Of a DNA stretch of 64,000 nucleotides, positions 38,656 through 50,319 are shown piece by piece. The stretch lies in the NCBI GenBank assembly GCA_023634235.1, contig JAMKCF010000003.1, positions 22,228,742-22,292,741 on the forward strand. The letters are read 5' to 3'. The notes beneath the pieces are model-generated. The model was given only the letters and a program-made list of their open reading frames with translations. It had not been told where the DNA came from and searched no databases. The translations under genes were made by a program, and so were the position numbers. The DNA comes from Pisaster brevispinus. Lineage: Eukaryota; Echinodermata; Asteroidea; Forcipulatida; Asteriidae. Position 1 is the stretch's first letter. Each line of letters opens with the position of its first letter.

Positions 38656-38835
38656 AAAACTCAATTAAAAAATTTGGTCAAATTGGCAAACTTAAGGCAA
38701 CAAGCAAATGGCAATAAATATGTGCTCCACTCTTGCAAAAATATTAGCTGCAAACATATGAGTTGTGACACGTCAAAATTGCTTTCCATTCAAATAAAGT
38801 ATGAACCAGGCTTAACAGTGCAAGGTCTGGGTTTG

Positions 38836-39056
38836 CCCTTAACTTTTTCAGTGACTTAACCAGCAGGACCGGTTAGCCTTTCATTTCACTGGTCCGTCAA
38901 GCTTTTTCACTTGTCCATAATTAATATTAAATAGGGATGCTTTTCAACACTGAACTAGCCAGCCGGACCACTTGGCATGCTCGGAGTGTATTTTGACTGA
39001 GCATTTTAGCTGGCATTTGGCCAGCGGACCATGACTGTTAAAGGGAGAACGCTGCA
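38836..39056. mobile_element. Dispersed element, copy 2, reversed
   Basis: Reverse complement of the 6266-6486 element end to end (GTTTGCCCTTAACTTTTTCA to GTTAAAGGGAGAACGCTG). Confidence 0.65.
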
Positions 39057-39499
39057 GGTGGTTTGGAACAATGTATTTTACAAGCGCATGATGCCTACAT
39101 GATACGCAGAACTGTGTAGAGATTCGGAGGGCTGTTTTTGTTGTTTCTGATTACACTTGTTAACCCCAGGCAGTTCATTAATTGGGAAGCGACGTCGTCT
39201 GTTTTCCAGAAAGTGAATGACGAACCAATTTAAATCGTCCTGCTTAGTACCTGTCGTTGCTTTAAACAACGTCTCATTACAGCCACGTGTCGGATATCCT
39301 TGTTCCTGCACACTGCATCTGGGCATTGTTACTCAATTCAGACATCTATAGTCTTAACTACAGCTTACCGTAATTAATAGGCAGATGACAGATAAAACAA
39401 AGGGATAATGGCTTACAATCCTCTCAACCCTACGTTGGGGTATCTTAGTCAGTACATGTTTCTTGGAAGTCAAAAGTCACACATTAAGACCCCATTTGG

Positions 39500-39830
39500 A
39501 GGGTCAACAGTTTTAATAATAATATTAAAAACTAGTTTGTATATGGTGCATTTTGCAATAACGTATCAATGCGCTTTGCATTAGTGTCCTGGTCATTGGG
39601 CCAATAACATTTCTGTAATCTTTCTCAGCTCCCAGGGGAGTATACAGCCCGAGCTGCCGTGGCGCTCATAAGGCTTTTTCAAACAAATCAACCTCTACCC
39701 TTACAGGTACCCTTTTATACCCCTGGGTGAAGAGAAGCAAGAATGATAAAGCATCTTGCTCAAGGACACAAGTGTCATGACCGGGATTTGAACCAACACT
39801 CTTATGAATTAACCACCAGAACTTATAACA
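39500..39830 (-). repeat. tRNA-derived SINE, minus orientation
   Basis: Tail near 39545 (GGTGCATTTTGCAATAACGT), body CTCCCAGGGGAGTATACAGC, then CTTGCTCAAGGACACAAGTG and the B-box inverse CCGGGATTTGAACC. Confidence 0.75.
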
Positions 39831-40544
39831 CAAAGATTGTTCTCACCTGCTTTTTAGAAATAAAAAAAATTTGGGTTTTAATATATCTGTTTGATGAAAA
39901 CTTCATGGGTCCGTTCAATCTTTTATACCATACTATGAACACAAATTAAAGAAAACGAGAGAGATTTTGAATCAACCAATTTCAAAGTAACAATAACGTT
40001 TTGATATAACACAGACAGCTAGCAAAACAGACTACAATACCTTCTCCAAGGAAGAATGGAAGACTTAATGTCAGTTCCACAAACATGTACTTGACAAATT
40101 TACTGAGGCAGATTTTCCCCTGTTCCCTGTGTCCCTAACCCCGGCCTGTCTGTTCCTACATCAGACATGTCAAACTTTACGACAGGGGACCGTGACTACT
40201 GATATCTTCACTTGGATGATCAGAGTTCCAATCAGTGAAGTACGGTAGTGAGTCTATCCCAAAAGAGATGGTTTCGGAGCCATCGCCCCGGTGAGCCACA
40301 CCGAGTTTAGAGAAAAACTTGACAGCTATTTCATCTTAATCAATGTGGGACCCAGATGGGAGTTAAACAATTAACCAAATTAAGCTACTCCCATAGGAGG
40401 TCTCGCCGTTGCACTTGCAAAACTAATATTTCAAACTATGAATAAAACACCTCAAAAGTCACAAGACACTTGACTAAAGGTACATTGTACATTTAGATAT
40501 GAAGAAAACCTCAAAAATAACCTGAAATTAAAAGTAAGAATAAT

Positions 40545-40830
40545 GAGCATCCCGACCCTGGCCTCTGAGCCATTTATTTCATTCCTTAAACCACCTCAGC
40601 TCCCTTGGGAGTACGTACACTATGTAGCCCATCAAGTTACAGCAATCACAAGAAACCATCTCTGCCCTCACAGGTACCTCTTAACTCCTGGGTGAAGAGA
40701 TGCAAATAAAGTGTCTTGCTCAAGGACACAAGTGTCATGACCGTGATATGAACCCCCCCCCCCCACCTGATGACTAGAACACCAGAACTTGAGTCCAATG
40801 CACTAGAACCACTCAGTTATGACATGAAAA
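40545..40830 (-). repeat. tRNA-derived SINE, minus orientation
   Basis: CTCCCTTGGGAGTACGTACA, CTTGCTCAAGGACACAAGTG, a C-run over the B-box (ACCGTGATATGAACCCC), then the head inverse ending GAACCACTCAGTTATGACA. Confidence 0.75.
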
Positions 40831-41359
40831 ACGAGCTCTCAAAAGTTCATTCTAGAAGTAGTTCTAAAGCAAAAATCTTCTAAAATCTTTCCCTTGGTTT
40901 GTCAGATTTTAGCCAAACGGATTTATTAATCGCAAAGAGCAAGTTCAGGTAGGTGACTAGAGTTGACTAGACATAATAATCATACATGTAATCAATCTGG
41001 ATGTCAGCCGAACGCTGCGAGGTTCAACTAGCTAAGTTCAACTGGATCCACCTAATCAATTCGCAAGTTACATCACAATATAAGGTAGTTTAACGATAAC
41101 TCTAGATTTGTTCAAATGTAATATATAACTTATTTTTGCAGTGAGATAAACTAGTTAGTAAATGCACAATTTTATAACTGGCATTTTTAGGCAAACATTT
41201 TTTAACCGCATTTATATACATGTAGCTCCTGGCACAAAATTCCATCTGATGTCAAAACTTTGCAAGCTGTTTCTCAGTTCTGGCCTCCGTAAACACTACC
41301 TCACTAGTGACTCGTAAGTTGGAGTAGGGTATTCTGTTTATCTTTACCATCTTTACCAT

Positions 41360-41620
41360 GGATGTGCAATACGTAGCCAATTTTGAACTTTTTATTGTCC
41401 ATTTATTTACATATAATGTGTTTTTTATTTTTTATTTTGTGCTTTTTAACCTTTTTTAACGTACATATACTTCCATGTTCCCTACTAATGTTTTTGTTTT
41501 GTGTGATCAAGGGTCCCCATTTACTAGGCCTGCGTGCCTGTTCGGGGTTTCTCTTCTGCACTACGTTGTATTTTGATGTTTGTGCAATAAAGGTAATAAA
41601 ATTATTTTTTTAAAACAACA
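41360..41620 (+). repeat. Possible retroelement 3' tail
   Basis: T-rich sequence, then GGGTCCCCATTTACTAGGCC, TGTGCAATAAAGGTAATAAA and an A-rich end, as in non-LTR element tails. No coding part remains. Confidence 0.4.
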
Positions 41621-43451
41621 ACAACAATAAAGTAGGAAAAATAAGAAGAAAGTAATGGAGATGAAAATGATACGCCAACGGTTTTCTCCATTAAAATATA
41701 TACAACTTAAATCCTATGATCTGCTCGACAAAGTACACTTGACTTACTATTTTAACTAGTGGATCGACTAGACGCGTTCGAGTGAATTTAAGTTGCAAAT
41801 TGCGATTCGGCACATGAACTTGCTCATAGCCGACCAAACCATTATTGAAGTGAGGGCAGAAATGTTAGAGCCAAAATCTTTGGGTTTCGAGTGTTGGGTC
41901 ACAACCTTGATGGAGGAAGGGGTATCATGTACATACAGTACCAAGTCTACTCAAAGAAATGGATTCAAATTACAGTGCTAATACTAGAGAGATGTCAAAG
42001 TTTCTTTTGATCTTTGGCTAAGACCATGTTTTGAATTTAGAACAGACCCAGGACCACCATTTCTTCCAAAAGTATCTGGACCATGTAACGTATTTCAGCT
42101 CAAGTTTACAAAAGAGCCACATGCCTGGACTTACTGAAGGCACAATGTGTACACAGCCCAATGGAAGAAACCATAAAATATAGTATTTTATGGAGGTTGT
42201 ACTGCTGGTTTTTATCAACTTTTGATATGAGGAAGGGGGCACATCTCAAAATTTGTTCAGCTGTTATTTTCCTAACTTTTGACTTTATGTGGAAATTACA
42301 TGTAGGCCTACTGTATGACACAAAATGTAAAATTTCCCATATGACCAGTGTGCCTGCCAGAAAGGCCCTGGAGTGTACATGGTCACTCTTTTTGTAAAGC
42401 AAAGGTCTATTATGAAAAATATGTTGGACATTTCTTTTTTTCAAAACATTTCTCCCTCCAAAATCAACCTCTCAATTTAAACCCTACCATAATACTGTGC
42501 AGTTGGAAACGAATATTCAAGTCTTTCAAACCTGTGAAGTCAGGCTTTTGCAAGAGAGTTAGGCTATTAGTACATAAGAATCCCATAAAAGAATTTGAAA
42601 GATTGAATAAATCTGGTCTTTTGGGGAAGTGGTTGTAATCCACGAAGAGCTGTAAAGGATTATTGCACGTCTTTTCAACATTTGATTTAATACCTTCTAA
42701 AGACTTTCCGTAAGCTTTTGATCCATTCAAAAAAGAAGCAATAGGCTTTTGTTGCTTGTAAAGATGAAAGGATGAATTAATTTCTTCACAATACTTTCAT
42801 CGGACTGAAATCCCAAACCGCTTATGGGTTTCCGAAATCATTGCTAAAGCCGTACAAAGCAAGTTTTATTCTCATCGAAACCATCACCCCAGCCGAACGG
42901 GAGTCAATTCAGACTGGAGTCACAGACTACTAGAATAAAGACTTGCCGTCAGTCTAATGAACTTAAAGCTAAGTAGGAAATTAGTTTATGAATTAAATGA
43001 AATGGTCTTCCTGCTCAACACTAATCCGTCCTGTAATTTTCTCTTTCCCCTCCAAATTGCATACATATTTCAGAAACCTAGATGCACGGGCTTCACGTGT
43101 GTCGAGTAGGTCAATCAAGACCGAGGATCATTGTTTATGGGTGTGGGAATGGAAACGTATTACGTAGGTCCCTTTCCTGTCAAACAGCAATACCTGTGGA
43201 GGGGCTGGGAAGGGAAGTCTTTACGGGCTTCGGGCACCACACAACCGGATTGATAGTAGTTTCTGTCATTAAACTTTCCTGCCCACACCCATCAGAGTGT
43301 CTCATCTGATTACGCAGCTCCCCGGAGATGCCCCCCTGTGTTCCTGGCGCCCTCACACAGGCACAGAAACTAACGCATTTAAAAAATATCAACATCTCCG
43401 ATGTTGTGATGCATACATGCAATGGGGAGATGAGTGCTTGATAATGCGAAT

Positions 43452-43472
43452 GGGGGGGGGGGGGGGGGGGGG
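43452..43472. repeat. Run of 21 G
   Basis: Uninterrupted G-run. Shorter C- or G-runs lie at 37261, 40747, 44180 and 47035. Length is likely unreliable in sequencing. Confidence 0.95.
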
Positions 43473-45825
43473 TGTCGCTACGATATTATCTCTACTTTCC
43501 CGGCACTTGTCAAGTTCTCTGCCGCTTTATCTGTGATTGATCAGTCGAATGCAGTGAGTGAATGTTACAAAGTTAATCACTTAATTAGCAGCGTCCCCAC
43601 AGGGATTCCGCAGTCAGCCAGCGCCATGCAATCCCAAATCATAATCCAAGTGTGGTTTACATCATCACAGATTCACAGAAAGAAAAAAAAGAAAGAAAAA
43701 AAGAGTGGGCTTTCGGTCTGGTGAAGAGAAGTCTTAAATAGTCCCACTGTCAAACCATCGTGATGTGAGGTGACTTGCAACCTCTCTTAAAGCCGGGTAG
43801 TACTAATACTAAACTGAATCGCTCATTAGCAACCTGCCAGAGGCATTTGATGAGATGAGACCCAACAAATGGAAAGCTTTTAAGCACCACTTTTGATGTG
43901 TGAATGTTCATATAACACTCAAAATAAAAAAAAGTGTGAACAAACAGTGTCAGGTCCGACAGGTGGTGCACATATCTACGACTTTCAGGATTCACTAGTT
44001 TTCTTGGAAGATTCTTCGCTGAGTTTATAAAAATGGGGAATTAGGAATGACTTTAAAAGATCCGAAGTTTCCTAAATGGCCTAAGTAAAGGATGAATCAA
44101 GTTCAACCACCAACATTGATTCACCCAAACTAATAACTCTGATTAATGATGTATTTTAAAAAAAACCTCCTCTTTATCCCACCCCCCCCCCCCCAGTATA
44201 CTCACAAACACTCTCATGTTTGTTGACCCGGCAAACTAAGGACTTTTCTTTATTGACCCGTTGTTTACCCCCCTTTTTTTTGCGACGTCCCCATAGGTTT
44301 TGCAAAGCAAGCACATCCTCACTCTGTCAAAACCTCTTACTTAAAAGTCTGATTTGTTTGATTCTGTCGGTTGCGGATTGAACTAGAGTCAACTGATTAT
44401 GGTTCACATGGGATCATGCTTATCAGGCCTAGAAATTACACAGAGGCTATCGCCTCAAGTTATCCTGGTCTTGGTGCCCTTTCAAAGTTTTTCCCATAGA
44501 CTTTCCAAGATTTTCCAATGGAAGTGCACATCTGGCGAAATGAAAATGGCCTTCGACTTTCAAAGATGAAATATCAGGCATGGCAAACATAATGTACAAT
44601 GTACATGTGTACATGTACCGCCATAATTATGGTCCAAGTTTGGGTGGTGAGTTATTTAAAGGCGTTGGATTTTGCTAGAGTGAAGAAGTATCCTAGTTTA
44701 TCACTCCAAGGAGCTAGGGTTAATGCAGCTCAGTCTATCAACAAGGCAAAGAAAACCTCTTTAAGAAAGAAGATTGAGGGGAGAGTTATTTATGTCATGT
44801 GTATCTTACGACCATTGACCATTGCCGTTACACCTTCATCCCCATGCACTATATCCTCCACAAGCATTCTCAGAAGAACAAAATCTTTCCAAGGTCAGCC
44901 TTCATTGTCACAAGGTAACTCCGCAGCGTTTGTTTTTACAGCAAACTGCCTTTAATCTGATCTCTTTGTACAAACAGTCGTCGCAATCGATTATCATCAA
45001 TTTAGGTATAATCCCCGCAGTGAACCTTCCGCTGTTACTCAATAGCCCTGCAAACGAGGGAATTCCAACAAGCCTACCACCCAGTGCGAGTTTGCGAGCC
45101 TTGTGTTTCGTGCGACTGGTTGCGTGCAAGGGTGCTGCGCCCACAGCCATGTGTCTTTCAACAAAAAAATCTAATTAGATAAGGCAGGAAATGGATCGAA
45201 CAGGAGGTGTTGGCTGATGGGTATACTGACACGCCGTTCTTCGCTTTCGCTCTTTGTGCACCACCCCCACATTCCAAGTCTAACTCCTCCCCCATCTAGG
45301 GCACTGATCATTTGGTTTAGATTGGATGCATCCAGTGTGTTATTAAATGCAATACATACATCAGAATAAAATCGCAAAAGAAATTGACTCGACATGTATT
45401 TTAATAGCTTAAACATGTTAACGATTAATATTTCCTAATGAAATGAAGAAACTAAATCCTCGTTCAAAATCACCGTTCCAAAATTGATTTCAACAATACA
45501 AAATGTTCACTAATAAAAAATATGAAAAATTGATGGATTGTATCACAACCTGAGCTGTCTTTTAAAACCACCCAAAATCATAAACGGTTCTTAAACTGAA
45601 ATTCCTTAAGTTGGTGGAGGTGAGATAGGGACATATTAATGCAGTTAAAGTGACCATCATTCACAGCATTCTGGAATAGTCTTCAGTTGACAGTTGGTAA
45701 ATGTTTTACAAAGGTTGGACCACGTGAAAACTCATTAAACATGTCAAGTGATTTTAGGTCGGTCTTACACCTGAAGTAAGCTGGCAGTAGCAACACGATG
45801 GTGCCGGTCACGCGACCGTCAAATA

Positions 45826-46312
45826 ATCAAGGTTGGGACCAAGTGAAAATTCAAAGTTGGTCCTCCAAGGTTGGGACCAAGTGAAAAGTTGAAGTTGGTT
45901 CTCCAAGGTTGGGAAAAGTGAAAATTCAAAGTTGGTCCTCCAAGGTTGGAACCAAGTGAAAATTTGATGTTGGTTCTCCAAGGTTGGGACCAAGTGAAAA
46001 TTTGAAGTTGGTTTTCCAAGGTTGGGACCAAGTGAAAAGTTGAAGTTGGTTCTCCAAGGTTGGGAAAAGTGAAAATTCAAAGTTGGTCCTCCAAGGTTGG
46101 AACCAAGTGAAAATTTGATGTTGGTTCTCCAAGGTTGGGACCAAGTGAAAATTTGAAGTTGGTTTTCCAAGGTTGGGACCAAGTGAAAATTTGAAGTTGG
46201 TTCTCCAAGGTTGGGAAGAGTGAAAAATTTGAAGTTGGTTTTCCAAGGTTGGGACTTTGAAGTGAAAATTTGAAGTTGGTCCTCCAAGGCTGGGACCAAG
46301 TGAAAATTCATC
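45826..46312. repeat. 38-bp minisatellite with 151-bp higher-order unit
   Basis: Nearly 13 copies of a unit beginning CCAAGGTTGGGACCAAGTGA and continuing AAATTTGAAGTTGGTTCT. Some units are 37 bp (GGGAAAAG variant). A four-unit block recurs: GGGAAAAGTG appears at 45911 and 46062, 151 bp apart, with the same neighbours. The unit contains no minus-strand stop in any frame, so 114 bp (three units) read as a 38-residue repeat. This explains the overlapping minus frames at 45808-46480. I see no evidence that it is translated. Confidence 0.95.
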
Positions 46313-47324
46313 AAATGATTCTAGGGTGGGTCTTAAGTCAAGCTGGCTAAGGTAACACCTGGTGTGGCCAGGGTCCAATTTAATGGCTCTGCTTACTACT
46401 GAATTCTGCGGTTGCGGCACCCTGAAATACGTAGTTCTATCGGCCGTACATGTAAGCACAGAATTTTGTAGTTCTACCATGAAATTGGGGCGTGGTGACC
46501 ATCAACAGTGACTAGTATTTTCCCATGTCTTTGTGTACCAAACTTTGCGCTGCCTGCATCCCAGCAATGAAAGCTAAAAGAGCTAAAAAAAGATTGGTCT
46601 ATACCGGCAGGTGAAAACATGTTCATGATGGTTCACGATTCAGAACTAAAGTCAGTTGAAGCATAGAGAAGTTAAAGTCATGTTTTAACTGCACTGAACA
46701 AAGCAAGCCCTTGTGGTGTCAACCAAGATAATGACTATTTCACCCATCGTTTCCAAAACAGTCGGTGACTATTTTTTTAACAGTACACAAAATATGGATC
46801 TCAGGTTTTCTAGTAAATTGTTTCTTTGTTCAACCCACAAAAAGTTCACCCAGTCAGTTTCCCTTGTGGTTTATAACTTGTTCAGAATTAAAAGCACTGT
46901 AAGCTAATTCAAGGACTTAATGTCTGCACGAATCCCCCTACCCCGTTCTTGTGTTAACACGTATTTCTAATTAGTAAAGTATGCTAATGTAGTGGAACAC
47001 CTGCCACCAATGGCAGACCACCTGTTCAAACGAGGGGGGGGGGGGGTTGCCTCTGAAAATACTCACTCAAAAATAGTCTTCAGTCATCCCAGAGGAGTCT
47101 ACTTCAGAGATAAGACCGCATCGCAGGAGTTATTACACACAAAAATGATAAGATAATTGGGTAACGTAGGAATTGACATCTACTCAATTATCTGCCGGTT
47201 ATTATTGAAGCACCTGAATGGAGTTGCGTGACAGGGACTCAGGATGAGGGTGCCATAGGTCATTAAACACTGGCAAACTTTCTTATTTTATATTCAGCTC
47301 TTCATGATGGGTTTCAACTGGGCT

Positions 47325-47468
47325 CAATTTCCCGAAGAGCTAAGATTGATCTTAACGGCAAATCGCGCTGGATTGCCAGGCAAAGTATGACGTCACACAA
47401 CCACTACGATGGCAATTATTGACTACTCATCTTGAGATGAATCTAAGTGCTTTGTGAAATCGGCCCTT
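47325..47468. mobile_element. MITE with GATTTCAC-type inverted ends
   Basis: Left end CTCAATTTCCCGAAGAGCTA and right end GCTTTGTGAAATCGGCCC are imperfect inverted repeats around about 110 bp. Confidence 0.6.
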
Positions 47469-47694
47469 GGTCAATGACAAGAAATGTAATAAAAGGAGAC
47501 CACTTCACATCCATCATGCTAGCAGTCTTTTCATTGAAGTACCTGAAAACATCCAAAAAGTGTTTCAACATGTACATGGACGTGTGCGCTTATTATTGAA
47601 AAACCCTATACATGTACATGCCATAAGATCGCTGTTTTCAAACATCCGACTCGCCAGATCTAAAGTAATTATTTTACTCTTTTCTTAAATACTG

Positions 47695-47815
47695 GCAAGA
47701 ATATTTGAAGAGAAAGTTTTCCACTGTGACCATCTTTACACCCTGTAAGTCAATGTGTTTATCTGTGATCAATTATATTTTCAATTTTACCAATGCTAGA
47801 TGCAGTACATGCAGT
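47695..47815. mobile_element. Starfish-type dispersed element, one end only
   Basis: GAAAGTTTTCCACTGTGACC through TTCAATTTTACCAATGCTAG matches the right-hand part of the copies at 12246 and 17295. Confidence 0.45.
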
Positions 47816-47923
47816 ATGCACGCTTTAAAGGACTCCTTGTATTGGCAATTAAGAGAGTTTAAGCACTCTGATTGGTCGAAGACTAGTCACATGGGTGTGT
47901 ATTAACATGTGATATAAAGACCA

Positions 47924-48096
47924 GCAGCCGATTTCACGAAACGCTAGGATTAATCCTATCTCGAGTTAGGACGAGTAACTAAGTCCTAACTTAGGATTAA
48001 TCTTAAGGTTTACATATTACAGTGCAAGGCTGGGACTCGTTCTAAGTCCTAAGATTAATCCTAAGTTAGGAAGAGTTTGGTGAAATCGACGGCAGC
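47924..48096. mobile_element. Foldback MITE, uninterrupted copy
   Basis: It starts GCAGCCGATTTCACGAAACG and ends GTGAAATCGACGGCAGC. It holds an extra segment ACAGTGCAAGGCTGGGACTC. It serves as the empty-site reference for the copy at 48168. Confidence 0.9.
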
Positions 48097-48167
48097 TCTG
48101 TGAACTTGTGAATAAATGGCCCCTAAACAAGCGTATCGTTGTGTTCAAAGGGCACCAAGGCAATGAT

Positions 48168-48760
48168 CTGCCGTCGATTTCACCAAACTCTTCCTAACTT
48201 AGGATTAATCTTAGGACTTAGGACGAGTCCCAGCCTTGCACTGTAACAAACATGTAAACCTTCACCCTAAAGGGCCCAAATCCTTCAATATCCTCATTGC
48301 CATAGTGCAGGATTAAGAAGGAGTTGGGTTTTTAGAGATCTGCAGCACAGGAGGATTTAGAAGGGTTTGGGCTACAATGAGTTTTTGTTTGGGGAGGATT
48401 TAGAAGGTTTTAGGTCTGATGCAGCTTGGCCAAAATAGGATTCTGAAGGTTTTGGGCTTTTAGGCTGGTGGAAATTATAATAAAGCTGACTTTTCTTTTT
48501 TGTTTTGCAACTAAAGTGTTTTTTGTTAGCTTGGTCAGTAAATCACAAAGTTGATTTAACTACTGTCACAAAAGGATTTAGAAGGATTTGGGCACTTTAG
48601 GTTTATGACAACTTTAATCTGAAGGATATTGAAGGATTTGGGCAGTATGTTTACCGAAGGGTCTAGTCTGTTAGGGTTAAGATTAATCCTAAGTTAGGAC
48701 TAGTTACTCGTCCTGACTCGAGATAGGATTAATCCTAGCGTTTCGTGAAATCAGCTGCAG
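48168..48760. mobile_element. Foldback MITE, reversed copy carrying an insertion
   Basis: It is the reverse complement of 47924-48096, split between CATGTAAACC (48260) and GATTAATCC (48681) by the 412-bp element at 48265-48676. The two copies face each other across about 70 bp. Confidence 0.9.
48265..48676. mobile_element. TTAA-inserted element nested in a foldback MITE
   Basis: It starts CCCTAAAGGG and ends TTAGGG, flanked by TTCA (48261-48264) and TTAA (48677-48680). The sibling copy has a single TTAA there, so TTCA is probably a mutated duplicate. Just inside sits a perfect 21-bp inverted pair starting GCCCAAATCCTTCAATATCC (48274-48294 and 48623-48643), with several AGGATTTAGAAGG-like words between. 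TTAA targets and CCC termini are typical of piggyBac-type MITEs. It has no coding capacity. Confidence 0.8.
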
Positions 48761-50063
48761 GGCCCAATTTGAAAGAGCTTCTTAAGCACATGAAATGCAT
48801 CAATTATAAAAGCCTATTTCATGAATGCAACAAAATCTAATTCATCAGTCTACATTGAACATGCACTTTTATTAACGTAATGAAATTAAATTGGCAAAGT
48901 CACGCAAAGTTGTCACGCAATGTCCGATTGATCAGAAATGAAGTTGAATGAGTTCATTTCTTCCGCTTCACAAGTTTATGTGTCGACACATTTTGCAAAA
49001 TATAATATTGATCCCTCAAAACATACAAAACTGATAACCGCCTTTAAAAGTCCATCAAGAAAAAAGTACACTGTTTAAAAAAAAAAAATCAACTCAGACA
49101 CTAATCTGACTAATACCACAATACTACGATATTCTAACTCCTTATCAATCCCCAACATGCTTTTCTACAAGCTCTGGGAATTGCACTTTGTAGCGATGAA
49201 AAGGGGGGGGGCTGATCATTCCTGAAATAGTACGAAAAGAAACGCTTAAACGTATCAATGTGTTTGGAAGTTGTAGTCCCTCGGTGATAATTCATCATGA
49301 AACGTGTTTCTGGTGCACTCTAATTAGATTATTGTCAAAATGAAACACGTAAGGAAATACAATCTAGATCAAAAGAGCAACCAGGAATGCGCACGTATTG
49401 CAAATTTCACTCGTTTAATTTGAGCTATTTTCCTCTTTCAAAGGACAATCTGAGGATTTTTTTGTTATTTATGATGGGGAGTTACATAGGAAGAGGGGAA
49501 ATTACCCACTTCTCACCTGTTTTCTAAAGGGGGGGGAGGAAGAGGGGGTTTGGGTGAAAACTGGGACTTGGGGGAGGGGGGCCTGGAGGGGTAGTACACC
49601 TGTCAGCTATCAGTAGACATTTCCAGGGTGGGTGGGTGGGGGAGGTTTGTTACATGCAGACTGTCACCTGAGAGCAAAGGAATCCAAATCACACAGCTGA
49701 CAGCGTGCAACGTGTATTGTAGGCAGACTTGTCATTTATAGGTCACCGGGGGTCAAGCGTCAATTCCCTCAAGCCGCGTCTCACATTTGAAAACTTGTTG
49801 GCGTGTTTGTGCATGTATAGCAGGTCATATCTCTAGTCAAATCTCAGGACCAGCAGTGTAGCAATTTCCATGATGATCTGAAAATCAGTGTAACTATGGT
49901 AAATTTAGAAGAGATCCCACATACTTTCTGTATTATTGTTAATATTATCTGGTAATGAAAGCAAAGCACCCTCAAAAGCGGTTAACCCGTAGGCCTGAAC
50001 GAGTAAATGTTCAATCTTTTAGGTGTGCGAGGAAACCCACACGTTGCACAAAACCCGCACAGT

Positions 50064-50319
50064 CAGGTAGGAACTGAAAACCCAATCCACGTGCAACACT
50101 CTGGTCTGGCGTTGAAACCAGGTCCAGCATGTCCAATGATCGAAGAGGCCGGGGAAAAAAACCCTAAGCCTACCTGAACGCCCAATTGGGTTTTCAGGTA
50201 GGAACTGAAAACCCAATCTACGTGCAACACTCTGGTCTGGCGTTGAAACCAGGTCCAGCATGTCCAATGATCGAAGAGGCCGGGGAAAAAAACCCTAAGC
50301 CTACCTGAACGCCCAATTG
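50064..50319 (-). repeat. tRNA-derived repeat, tandem 131-bp duplication
   Basis: Two 125-bp copies (50064-50188 and 50195-50319) starting CAGGTAGGAACTGAAAACCC, with one C/T difference seen and 6 bp between. Same family as 36340. Confidence 0.9.

Noticed and set aside
45808..46480. Minus-strand frames of 168 and 184 codons
   Set aside because: Fully explained by the 38-bp minisatellite, which has no stops on that strand.
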